This document shows, one piece after another, positions 43,362-51,595 of a DNA stretch of 64,000 nt (position 1 is its first letter; every line of letters begins with the position of its first letter). The DNA lies in NCBI GenBank assembly GCA_034142505.1, contig JAWZDV010000021.1:1-64000 (forward strand), read 5' to 3'. A program made the translations under genes and the position numbers. Origin of the DNA: Hungatella_A sp034142505 (GTDB taxonomy: Bacteria; Bacillota; Clostridia; Lachnospirales; Lachnospiraceae). Under the pieces are notes generated by a model that was not told where the DNA came from, did no database searches, and was given only the letters and a program-made list of their open reading frames with translations.

Positions 43362-44585
43362 CTACTCCGTATAAGTCCCCTTAGATTTCACCAGTTTCGG
43401 ACGATATCCTGCATCATTCAGCGCCTGTACAATGGCGTTTTTATGCTCCGTTCCATACGCCTCGATGGTGATGCGCAGTTCCACCGCCGCGTTGCGGTTA
43501 ATACTGATAAACTGGTTGTGCTCCAGCTTGATGACATTGCCCTGCTCTTTGGCAAGGAGGGCGGAGACCTTGGCCAGCTCGCCCGGTTTATCCGGCAGAA
43601 GGACGGAGACGGTGAAAACTCTGTCTCTCTGGATCAGACCGTGCTGTACGATGGAAGCCATGGTGATCACGTCCATGTTACCGCCGCTCAAGACAGAGAC
43701 AATTTTCTTTTTCTCCACGTTCATATGCTTTAAGGCCGCTACGGTTAACAGTCCGGAATTTTCCACGATCATCTTGTGGTTCTCCACCATGTCAAGGAAG
43801 GCCACGATCAACTCGCTGTCCTCGATGGTGATGATGTCGTCCACATTTTCCTGGATATAGGGGAAAATCTTCTCACCCGGGCATTTGACCGCCGTGCCGT
43901 CGGCGATGGTGTTCACATCGGGAAGACCTACCACATGGCCGGCTTTCAAGGATTCCTGCATACAGTTGGCGCCTGCCGGCTCCACGCCGATCACCTTGAT
44001 CTTCGGATTCAGCAGTTTGGCCAGTGTGGAGACACCGGCGCACAGACCGCCGCCGCCTACCGGCACCAGAATGTAGTCCACAGTGGGCAGCTCCTTGATG
44101 ATCTCCATGGCGATGGTTCCCTGGCCGGTTGCAACTGCCAGATCATCAAAGGGATGAACGAAGGTGTAGCCGAACTCGTCGGCCAGCTCATAAGCTTTCT
44201 CGCACGCCTCGTCAAATACGTCTCCGGCCAGCACCACCTTGGCGCCGTAGCTCTTGGTGCGGTTCACCTTCATGAGCGGTGTGGTGGTGGGCATCACGAT
44301 GGTTGCCCTGATTCCCGCCAGCTTGGCCGCGTAAGCCACGCCCTGGGCATGATTGCCCGCGGATGCCGTAATCAGGCCCTTTTCCTTCTCCTCGTCCGTC
44401 AACGTGCTGATCTTATAATAAGCACCCCTCACCTTGTAAGCTCCGGTGTACTGCATATTCTCCGGCTTGAAATACACCTTGTTGCCGGTCTGACCGGAAT
44501 AATATTCGCTGTACAACAGCTTCGTCTCCTGAGTTACTTTGCTGACTGCCTCGGCAGCCTCCTCAAAACTCTCCAATGTCATCAT
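43362..44585 (-). CDS. ilvA: Threonine ammonia-lyase with ACT domain
   Basis: PLP enzyme converting threonine to 2-oxobutanoate and ammonia, for isoleucine synthesis or threonine catabolism. 407 aa: a catalytic domain (~1-320) with PLP Lys in YTGAYKVRGAYYKI, SAGNHAQGVAYAA and the phosphate-binding GGGGLCAG, then one ACT domain (~328-405). The single-ACT ~400-aa form is typical of Firmicutes and Clostridia and is often less isoleucine-sensitive than the two-ACT enzyme. It has no ilv neighbours. It is followed by the 132-bp repeat. Confidence 0.94.
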   Translation of the reverse strand: MMTLESFEEAAEAVSKVTQETKLLYSEYYSGQTGNKVYFKPENMQYTGAYKVRGAYYKISTLTDEEKEKGLITASAGNHAQGVAYAAKLAGIRATIVMPTTTPLMKVNRTKSYGAKVVLAGDVFDEACEKAYELADEFGYTFVHPFDDLAVATGQGTIAMEIIKELPTVDYILVPVGGGGLCAGVSTLAKLLNPKIKVIGVEPAGANCMQESLKAGHVVGLPDVNTIADGTAVKCPGEKIFPYIQENVDDIITIEDSELIVAFLDMVENHKMIVENSGLLTVAALKHMNVEKKKIVSVLSGGNMDVITMASIVQHGLIQRDRVFTVSVLLPDKPGELAKVSALLAKEQGNVIKLEHNQFISINRNAAVELRITIEAYGTEHKNAIVQALNDAGYRPKLVKSKGTYTE

Positions 44586-44627
44586 ACCATCTGCCTCTTT
44601 TCTTACTGGTTAACTGTTCTCATTCCA

Positions 44628-44662
44628 CATGACACAGCCAGGCTTCCCCCTGCCATGTCATG
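44628..44662. terminator. Stem-loop after ftsY
   Basis: CATGACA...TGTCATG closes an inner CAGG/CCTG stem with a GGGGAAG-type loop, 13 bp after the ftsY stop. There is no U-run on the minus strand (TGGAATG follows). Probably a 3'-end stability or weak termination structure at the end of the plsX-to-ftsY block. Confidence 0.45.
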
Positions 44663-44674
44663 ACAAACTCCTTA

Positions 44675-45607
44675 TCACTCTCTCACCGCAAACAGGGCGT
44701 TGATAAACTCGTCCGCGTTAAATTTTTGAAGGTCGTCGATCTGTTCCCCGATACCCACATATTTTACCGGAATGCCAAGCTCCGACTGGATAGCCACGGC
44801 GATCCCGCCCTTGGCTGTTCCGTCCAGTTTTGTGAGAATGATTCCCGTCACCTCGGCCACTTCCATAAACTGTCTCGCCTGGGATAATGCATTCTGTCCC
44901 GTAGTGCCGTCCAGCACCACCAGCGTCTCCCGGTAAGCGTCCGGGTATTCCTTATCGATGATCCGGTTGATCTTCTTTAACTCCTCCATCAGGTTCTTCT
45001 TGTTGTGAAGACGTCCCGCCGTGTCACAGATCAGTACGTCCGCATGTCTGGACTTGGCGGCGGCCACGGCGTCGTAGATGACGGCGGCCGGGTCGGAGCC
45101 CTCCTGCTGGGCGATGATTTCCACACCGGCCCGGTGGGACCACTCGGTCAGCTGCTCGATGGCGGCGGCCCGGAAGGTATCGGCAGCCGCTAACATGACC
45201 TTCTTTCCCTGATCCTTCAACTGCCCCGCCAACTTGCCCACGGAGGTGGTTTTTCCCACTCCGTTGACACCGATAACCAGGACCACGGATTTCCGGTTCT
45301 CGAATTCGTAGGCATTTTCCCCTAAGTTCATCTGGGCCTTCATGCTCTCAATCAGGATGCTCCGGCATTCGGCCGGTTCCTTGATATGCTGTTCCTTTAC
45401 TTTCTTTCGCAGGTCCTCCACGATAGACATGGTGGTCTGAATGCCCAGATCCCCCATAATCAGGGTTTCCTCGATCTCCTCATAGAAATCATCGTCGATA
45501 GCGGAAAATCCGCTGAAGATGGAATCCATGCCGGACACAATGTTGTCTCTCGTCTTCGCCAGCCCCTGGACCAGCCGTCCAAAAAAGCCTTTTTTCTGCT
45601 CCTCCAT
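44675..45607 (-). CDS. ftsY: Signal-recognition particle receptor FtsY
   Basis: SRP-receptor GTPase that targets ribosome-nascent chains to SecYEG. 310 aa from the ATG at 45607 (MEEQKKGFFGRLVQGL) behind AAAAGGAGG; a longer frame to 45658 enters the smc 3' end. It lacks the long acidic A domain of E. coli. N domain ~10-90; G domain with GVNGVGKTTSVGKLA, DTAGRL and TKLDGTAKGG. It is 28 bp downstream of smc, the usual Firmicute order. Confidence 0.97.
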   Translation of the reverse strand: MEEQKKGFFGRLVQGLAKTRDNIVSGMDSIFSGFSAIDDDFYEEIEETLIMGDLGIQTTMSIVEDLRKKVKEQHIKEPAECRSILIESMKAQMNLGENAYEFENRKSVVLVIGVNGVGKTTSVGKLAGQLKDQGKKVMLAAADTFRAAAIEQLTEWSHRAGVEIIAQQEGSDPAAVIYDAVAAAKSRHADVLICDTAGRLHNKKNLMEELKKINRIIDKEYPDAYRETLVVLDGTTGQNALSQARQFMEVAEVTGIILTKLDGTAKGGIAVAIQSELGIPVKYVGIGEQIDDLQKFNADEFINALFAVRE

Positions 45608-45635
45608 AGGTCGCCCTCCTTTTCGTCCTGTGACA

Positions 45636-48600
45636 TCAGTTATCAAGCGCTTCCTCAATCAGGTTCACGGATACCAATGTCGATACACCCTTCTCCTGCA
45701 TGGTGATACCATAGAGGCGGTCTGCCGACACCATGGTGCCACGCCGGTGGGTGATAATAATAAACTGTGTATTTTTAGTCAATTTATGTAAATAACCTGC
45801 AAACCGGTCCACGTTTGAATCGTCCAGGGCCGCCTCGATCTCGTCCAGCAGACAGAACGGGGATGGCTTTAAGTTCTGGATGGCAAACAGCAGCGCAATG
45901 GCCGTCAGGGCCTTCTCTCCACCGGAGAGCTGCATCATGTTCTGAAGCTTTTTGCCCGGCGGCTGGGAGACAATCTGGATTCCCGCTTCCAGGATGTCCT
46001 CGCCCTCCATCAGTTCCAGGTTCCCGTGTCCGCCTCCGAACAACTCCCGGAACACCTTGTCAAACTCAATCTTGATCTCCCGGAATTTCTCCTCAAACTG
46101 GCGGCGCATGCCGGTATCCAGCTCGTCAATGATCTTAAGCAGAGTCTCCTCCGCCTGGATTAAGTCGTCGTGCTGGGTCTTCATAAACTCGTAGCGCTCG
46201 GATACTTCTTTATAGTCCTCGATGGCGTTGACATTGACATTGCCAAGGCCCTTGATGCCGGATTTCAAGCCGTCGATCTTCTTTTTGATCTCCGCAAGAG
46301 CAGTGAGTTCCGGATCTCGAAGCGCCTCCGCGGTGGTGAAGGTCAGTTCGTATTCGCTCCACATGTAGTTGATGTGGGTCTCCAGCTTCTCCTCCAGTTT
46401 CTCCTTCTGGTTCTGAAGACGGAACAAGTCCTTGTCCAGCTGGTTCATCCTGGCAGACAGCTCCTCCCGCTTCTCAAATAGGCCTTTCTGCTCTCTGGAC
46501 TTCTCATCCTTCCTGGCAGTGGCCTCGTCCAAACGGGCTTTTGCCTCCTCCATCTCCTTCACGGCATTGCCAATCAGCTCCCGCAGCCGCCCAATCTCCG
46601 CTTTCTTGCCGTCAATGATGGACTGGGTATCGCTGGTGCCTCCGGCCAGTTCTCCGGCCTCCTCTTTCAGTTTCCTGATCTCCTCCCTGACACGGGCCAC
46701 ATTTTCCAGCACGAAACTGTACTTCTGCTGTAAGTTGGCGGCCTCCATGCGGATGGAGGATAAGCCGGCGGCCATCTCCTCCCGCTCGGCCTTTGCCGCT
46801 TCCATCTGATGGCCCAGGGCCTCGATATCCTGGTTGACCTGGTTGTTGGAGGCATCCAGATCTTCCACGTCATGCAGCAGGCCGTCCCGGTTTCCGGTGA
46901 TCTCCAAAATCTGCTCCTCCAGCTGCCGGTTCTCCGACACCAAATCCCCGGCGGATTCGGAGATCTCCGTGATCTTATCCTCCAGCTGGGCGATGTTCAT
47001 CTGAATGGTATTCTGCTCCAGATACGCCTTCTGCTGCTCTGTGCGGATCTGTTCCAGCTCGCCCCGCTTCTCGGCCAGCAGGCCCTCGTTAAGCTCCAAA
47101 GCTTCCTTTAACTGGTCGGCCGCTTTGAGAGCCTTCTCGCAGCGCTCCTCCAGCTCCTCAATCTCTCGTTTTCTTCCCAGGAGATTGCTGTTGTTCTTGA
47201 ACGCACCGCCGGTCATGGAACCGCCTGCGCTTAACAGTTCTCCCTCCAGGGTGACGATCCGCAGGGAATACTGGAATTTCTTTGCCAGGGCGATGGCGTG
47301 GTCGATCTGGTCCACCACCACCACTCTGCCAAGCAGATACCGGGCCAGCCCCTTGTAGGTGTCCTCCACCTGTACAAGATCGCTGGCAAGGCCGATGACT
47401 CCCGGCTCCTTTAACGCTTTTTCCTGGGTAAAACCGCCCTTCTGCCCCACACTGGTCAGCGGAAGGAAGGTGGCTCTTCCGAATTTATTTTTCTTTAAAT
47501 ATTCAATCAGCTGTTTGGCCGTCTGCTCCGAATCTGTGACAATGTTCTGGATACTCCCGCCAAGAGCCGTCTCAATGGCTGTCTCATATTCCTTCTGGGT
47601 TGTCACGATGTCCGCCACAACGCCGTGAATGCCGCGTACCCGGTCCTTCACTTCCATGACCCGGCGGATGCTGTTGCCGTAGCCCTCGTAGCGCTCGGCA
47701 ATATTCTTCAAGGAATCCAGCTTGGTGTAATTGGTGTGATAGCCCTGCTCGGTCTCATTTAAGTTTCTGGTGAGTCGGCGCACCTCCTCATCCAGTTCCT
47801 TCGCCGCCAGTTCCCCTTCCTCCTGGGATACCTGCAGCTGGTCCAGTCTTACGCCTATCTCAGCCAGTTGGGCCTGTTCCAGCTTTAACTGCTCTTCCTG
47901 TACCGACTCGTCGCTCTTGGATTTCAAAAGCTTCTGGCAGACCTCGGACCGCCTTACCTGGACCTGCTCCAGCATGGTCTCATAGCGCTGCTGTCTGGCC
48001 GTCAGGGACGCCTTCTCGTTGAGCGTCATGATAATGCTGCCCTTGGCCGTCTCGATCTTTTCGTCCAGCAGCATGATCTGCTCTTCTTTTTCCCGGAGGG
48101 CAGCTTCCGCCTCCTCCTGGCGCTTGGCGCTTCCCTTGGCCAAGTCGGCAATCTCCGAGTTGTCGGTCTCATATTTTAAAATCTGGGCCTTCTTCTCCTC
48201 AATCTGCTCCCGGATGGACGCAATCCTGGCGTTGATGTGGTCGGCGTTCATCTTCTCGGTGTTGATCTGCTCCAGAAGAACGTTGATCTGCCCCTCCAGA
48301 TTACCTTTCAGCATGTTGGCCTGGTTCACCGTATTGCTGTCCCCGCCAATCTGGCTGTCCAAAGCCGACAGCACCTCATCCAGAGAATCATAGTCCGCTT
48401 TAATCTTGTCGGAAGACGCTCTGGCATCTGACAGATCTCCGGCTACGATCTCCTCTTTTCCCTCCACGTCTCTCAGCTGTGCTTTGACCGCCTCGCTCTC
48501 CAACAGGAACAGATTGACCTCATAAACCTTTAATTCCTCTTTTAACCGCAGATACTCTCTGGCCGCCTCCGACTGTCTGGCAAGAGGGCCCACCTGCTTT

Positions 48601-49196
48601 TCTAACTCCGATAAAATATCGCTGACACGGACCAGGTTTTGTTTCTCGTCCTCCAGCTTCTTCTGGGCGATATTCTTGCGCCGCTTAAACTTCACGATCC
48701 CGGCGGCCTCGTCAAACAGCTCCCGCCGCTCCTCCGGTTTCCCGCTTAGGATCTTGTCGATCTGGCCCTGGCCGATGATGGAGTAGCCCTCTTTTCCGAT
48801 ACCGGTATCATAAAACAGTTCGTTGATATCCTTCAACCGGCAGGCGCTCCCGTTGATCATGTACTCGCTCTCGCCGGAGCGGTAGATCCGTCTCGACACC
48901 GTCACCTCATCATAGTCAATAGCCAGCTGATGGTCCGCATTGTCCAGGGTGATGGCCACATAGGCAAATCCCTGTGGTTTCCTGGTCTCCGTACCGGAGA
49001 AAATGACGTCCTGCATGCTGGCCCCGCGCAGCTGCTTGATCCGCTGCTCGCCAAGCACCCAGCGGACCGCGTCGGCGACGTTGCTCTTGCCGCTGCCGTT
49101 TGGCCCTACAATACCGGTGATTCCGTTGTGGAACTCAAACAATATTTTATTGGCAAAGGACTTAAAGCCCTGAATCTCAATGCTTTTTAAATACAT
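45636..49196 (-). CDS. smc: Chromosome-segregation ATPase SMC
   Basis: Condensin core subunit. 1186 aa. The N-terminal ATPase half has GPNGSGKSNVADAVRWVLGE (Walker A). Two coiled-coil arms (~165-500 and ~670-1000) flank the hinge (~510-650, with GGSIQNIVTD and GGSMTGGAF). The C-terminal half has signature LSGGEKALTAIALLFAI and Walker B CLLDEIEAALDD. ScpA/ScpB partners are not in this window. The start overlaps the rnc 3' end by 10 bp. Confidence 0.98.
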   Translation of the reverse strand: MYLKSIEIQGFKSFANKILFEFHNGITGIVGPNGSGKSNVADAVRWVLGEQRIKQLRGASMQDVIFSGTETRKPQGFAYVAITLDNADHQLAIDYDEVTVSRRIYRSGESEYMINGSACRLKDINELFYDTGIGKEGYSIIGQGQIDKILSGKPEERRELFDEAAGIVKFKRRKNIAQKKLEDEKQNLVRVSDILSELEKQVGPLARQSEAAREYLRLKEELKVYEVNLFLLESEAVKAQLRDVEGKEEIVAGDLSDARASSDKIKADYDSLDEVLSALDSQIGGDSNTVNQANMLKGNLEGQINVLLEQINTEKMNADHINARIASIREQIEEKKAQILKYETDNSEIADLAKGSAKRQEEAEAALREKEEQIMLLDEKIETAKGSIIMTLNEKASLTARQQRYETMLEQVQVRRSEVCQKLLKSKSDESVQEEQLKLEQAQLAEIGVRLDQLQVSQEEGELAAKELDEEVRRLTRNLNETEQGYHTNYTKLDSLKNIAERYEGYGNSIRRVMEVKDRVRGIHGVVADIVTTQKEYETAIETALGGSIQNIVTDSEQTAKQLIEYLKKNKFGRATFLPLTSVGQKGGFTQEKALKEPGVIGLASDLVQVEDTYKGLARYLLGRVVVVDQIDHAIALAKKFQYSLRIVTLEGELLSAGGSMTGGAFKNNSNLLGRKREIEELEERCEKALKAADQLKEALELNEGLLAEKRGELEQIRTEQQKAYLEQNTIQMNIAQLEDKITEISESAGDLVSENRQLEEQILEITGNRDGLLHDVEDLDASNNQVNQDIEALGHQMEAAKAEREEMAAGLSSIRMEAANLQQKYSFVLENVARVREEIRKLKEEAGELAGGTSDTQSIIDGKKAEIGRLRELIGNAVKEMEEAKARLDEATARKDEKSREQKGLFEKREELSARMNQLDKDLFRLQNQKEKLEEKLETHINYMWSEYELTFTTAEALRDPELTALAEIKKKIDGLKSGIKGLGNVNVNAIEDYKEVSERYEFMKTQHDDLIQAEETLLKIIDELDTGMRRQFEEKFREIKIEFDKVFRELFGGGHGNLELMEGEDILEAGIQIVSQPPGKKLQNMMQLSGGEKALTAIALLFAIQNLKPSPFCLLDEIEAALDDSNVDRFAGYLHKLTKNTQFIIITHRRGTMVSADRLYGITMQEKGVSTLVSVNLIEEALDN

Positions 49197-49900
49197 ACGT
49201 CACCTTCCCCGCCGGCATAACCCTTTAACTTCAGAATCCCGTGGTAGGCGGCCACCTGCTCCGCCGCTTTTTTCGTGCGGCCGGCGCCTCTGCCAATCTC
49301 CGTCTCTCCCATCTTGGCGCAGACTAAAAATGTCTTATTGTGGTCCGGTCCTTCTTCCTGTAATAAGTCATAGACCAGAGCGGTCTCCCCCATACTCTGG
49401 ACCATTTCCTGCAGGATAGTCTTGCTATCAAAAAAGAGCTGCTTGTGTTCGATGTCATTTAAGATAAACCGGTGAATGAACTCTTTTGCATTAGCAAAAC
49501 CACCATCCAGATAGATGGCTCCGATCAGCGCTTCCATGGCGTCGGATACGATGGAATTCCTTCCGCGCCCTCCGGTCGCTTCCTCGCCCTTTCCCAGAAG
49601 CAGATATTCCCCCAGACGGATCTCTCCCGCGCAGAACGCCAGCGTAGGCTCGCAGACAATGCTGGCCCGCACTTTCGTCAGGTCTCCCTCCGGTGACTTG
49701 TCATATTTATGATACAGAAAATCGCTGGACACAATCTCCAAAACCGCATCTCCTAAAAATTCCAGACGCTCATTGCACTCTAACTTGTCCATCCGGTGCT
49801 CGTTGGCGTAGGAGCTGTGGGTCATGGCGTGGGTCAGCATATGCTTGTTCTGAAACGAATAGCCGATGGCTCGTTCCAGTTCTTCCAAATTTCGATTCAT
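49187..49900 (-). CDS. rnc: Ribonuclease III
   Basis: Double-strand-specific RNase for rRNA and mRNA processing. 237 aa. The catalytic signature ERLEFLGDAVLEI and later DAMEALIGAIYLDGG give the acidic metal-binding residues. The C-terminal dsRNA-binding domain (~165-235) ends with GRTKKAAEQVAAYHGILKL. The start at 49900 follows GAAGGGAGAAC. It is coupled to smc by overlap. A terminator separates it from acpP, so it may have its own weak promoter or depend on readthrough. Confidence 0.97.
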   Translation of the reverse strand: MNRNLEELERAIGYSFQNKHMLTHAMTHSSYANEHRMDKLECNERLEFLGDAVLEIVSSDFLYHKYDKSPEGDLTKVRASIVCEPTLAFCAGEIRLGEYLLLGKGEEATGGRGRNSIVSDAMEALIGAIYLDGGFANAKEFIHRFILNDIEHKQLFFDSKTILQEMVQSMGETALVYDLLQEEGPDHNKTFLVCAKMGETEIGRGAGRTKKAAEQVAAYHGILKLKGYAGGEGDVCI

Positions 49901-49941
49901 GGGACGTTGTTCTCCCTTCTTTTTCTTTCTGATTCTACTTA

Positions 49942-49978
49942 TATGAAAAAGCCCCAGTTACCAGGGCTTTTTCATATC
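49942..49978. terminator. Terminator after acpP
   Basis: A symmetric stem, AAAAAGCCCYGG with its complement and a TAAC-type loop, flanked by runs that give U-tracts on both strands (TTTTTCATAT and TTTTTCATA). It lies between the acpP stop and rnc, separating the lipid pair plsX-acpP from rnc-smc-ftsY. Confidence 0.9.
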
Positions 49979-49984
49979 AAATGC

Positions 49985-50215
49985 TTAGTTAAGCGCGTTT
50001 TTAATCTGTTCTACGGCATCCCCTACGGATACAATCTTCTCGGCTTCCTCAGTCGGAATCTCAATGTCAAACTCCTCCTCAATCGCCATGATAATCTGGA
50101 ATATGTCCAGAGAATCTGCTCCCAAATCATCTACGAACGTCGTACCAAGTGTCACCTCATCCGTCTCAATGTTCAATACCTCAGCAATAATTCCCTGTAA
50201 TTTCTCAAATTCCAT
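49985..50215 (-). CDS. acpP: Acyl carrier protein
   Basis: 76 aa acidic four-helix carrier. The 4'-phosphopantetheine Ser is in DDLGADSLDIFQII (Ser36 in the family numbering). It carries growing acyl chains in fatty-acid synthesis and donates acyl groups to PlsX. It starts 32 bp after the plsX stop behind AGAGGAAGG, so the pair is co-transcribed. Confidence 0.97.
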   Translation of the reverse strand: MEFEKLQGIIAEVLNIETDEVTLGTTFVDDLGADSLDIFQIIMAIEEEFDIEIPTEEAEKIVSVGDAVEQIKNALN

Positions 50216-50247
50216 AACACTACCTTCCTCTCTTACACTTCTTTTTT

Positions 50248-51285
50248 TTAATTCTGCGCTTCCGCTTTTTTCTCTTCCTGGCCGGCTTCCTCTGGCTTCA
50301 GGCTTTCTCTTATCAACTCATTAATCTCTTGTTCTTTAAATGTGACACACTGGATAATGGAATTCTTCACTTCCATGGCCTTGGAATTCCCGTGAGTCTT
50401 CACCACCAGGCCGTTTAAGCCCAGCAGCGGCGCGCCTCCGTACTGGCTGGCGTCAAAGGTCTTCAGTGTCTCCTTCAGCGCCGGCTTCACTAACAGAGCG
50501 CCGATTTTACTTCTCAGGCTCCCCATCATGCCGCTTTTCACTTTGCTAATCAGCGTGGCGCCGACGCCCTCATACAGCTTTAAGATCACATTGCCCACGA
50601 AAGCCTCGCAGACAATCACATCCGCCCCGCCATGAGGAATCTCCCTCGCCTCAATGCTGCCGATAAAGTTGATATCCTGGCACGCCTTCAATAGCGGAAA
50701 GGTCTCCTTCACCAGGGCATTCCCCTTCTCCTCTTCCGCGCCGATATTCACAATGGCAACTCTTGGATGCTTAATTCCTATTACGTGTTCCATGTAAATA
50801 GAACCCATCCGCGCAAATTGTACCAGATGGGAGGCTCTCGCATCCACATTGGCTCCGCAGTCCACTAACAGGGACACGCCGGTTTCCGTAGGAATGAGCG
50901 GCGCCAGCGGCGGCCGTTCCACACCTTTGATTCTGCCGACAATCACCTGCCCGCCCACTAGGATGGCTCCCGAGCTGCCCGCGGAGACCAAAGCATCCGC
51001 TTCCTGCTTCTTCACCATATTCATGCCAACTACAATCGAAGAATCCTTCTTCTTTCGGATGGCGTTCACCGGCGGCTCCTCCGTCTCAATCACCTCGGAG
51101 GCATGTACCACTCTCACCCGGTCTTTGGGATAATCCTGCTTCTCCAGTTCCTTCCTGACAGCATCCTCCTGCCCGACAAGGATCACTTCGATCTGCGGCC
51201 TCTCCCTGGCAACTTCCACTGCCCCCTTCACGATCTCAGCCGGGGCGTAATCACCGCCCATGGCGTCAACTGCTACTTTAATCAT
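50248..51285 (-). CDS. plsX: Phosphate acyltransferase PlsX
   Basis: Makes acyl-phosphate from acyl-ACP for phospholipid synthesis. 345 aa. The N-terminal MIKVAVDAMGGDYAP is canonical; SAGSSGAILVGG, DCGANVD and NIGAEEEKGNAL are family blocks. The Ala/Glu/Lys-rich tail is not conserved. AAAGGAGAGGCG precedes the ATG. In most Clostridia it follows rpmF directly; here two unrelated genes intervene and it has its own promoter with an operator-like palindrome. Confidence 0.97.
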   Translation of the reverse strand: MIKVAVDAMGGDYAPAEIVKGAVEVARERPQIEVILVGQEDAVRKELEKQDYPKDRVRVVHASEVIETEEPPVNAIRKKKDSSIVVGMNMVKKQEADALVSAGSSGAILVGGQVIVGRIKGVERPPLAPLIPTETGVSLLVDCGANVDARASHLVQFARMGSIYMEHVIGIKHPRVAIVNIGAEEEKGNALVKETFPLLKACQDINFIGSIEAREIPHGGADVIVCEAFVGNVILKLYEGVGATLISKVKSGMMGSLRSKIGALLVKPALKETLKTFDASQYGGAPLLGLNGLVVKTHGNSKAMEVKNSIIQCVTFKEQEINELIRESLKPEEAGQEEKKAEAQN

Positions 51286-51334
51286 CTACGCCTCTCCTTT
51301 CAGCCCCCCGCAAACAACAGACGAACGGGCTTTC

Positions 51335-51352
51335 TATCTAATGCCTTAGATA
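51335..51352. promoter_or_regulatory. Operator-like palindrome at plsX promoter
   Basis: TATCTAA-4 nt-TTAGATA, a perfect 7-bp inverted repeat just downstream of the predicted plsX transcription start (about +5 to +22), a place where a bound repressor would block elongation. A lipid regulator of the FapR/FabT kind is a natural candidate, but the sequence matches neither consensus well. Confidence 0.5.
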
Positions 51353-51363
51353 ATCTATTACAT

Positions 51364-51392
51364 AATATACTAGATATCATTCTATAAATCAA
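51364..51392 (-). promoter_or_regulatory. Promoter of plsX-acpP
   Basis: TTGATT (51387-51392), 17-bp spacer, TATATT (51364-51369). The predicted start near 51357 gives a ~70-nt leader. It explains how plsX stays expressed after being separated from rpmF. Confidence 0.65.
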
Positions 51393-51429
51393 TACGATTT
51401 TACAGATTTTACTACAAACTGGCCGAATA

Positions 51430-51525
51430 TCAATCCGACACAATTTTGTTGAGCCACACTCCTTTTTTGATCAGCACGAATCCGATGACGCATTTGATCA
51501 GTTCCGACACTTCATTCCCATTCAC
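51430..51525 (-). CDS. Possible 31-aa small peptide upstream of plsX
   Basis: A GTG-started frame with a hydrophobic centre (LIKCVIGFVLIKKGVWL) between polar ends. It lies ~20 bp after a good promoter-like pair, TTGTAA (51569-51574)-18 bp-TACAAT (51545-51550). The ribosome site is poor: AAGGGG abuts the GTG. It could be a real small membrane peptide, the remnant of a longer gene, or chance. Apart from this, the 51286-51595 gap holds only the plsX promoter and operator-like palindrome. Confidence 0.2.
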   Translation of the reverse strand: MNGNEVSELIKCVIGFVLIKKGVWLNKIVSD

Positions 51526-51595
51526 CCCTTGCCGCTTTCCTTGCTATTGTATCATGGAGAAATGGAAATTACAATTTTACATGGGGCATAAAAGA

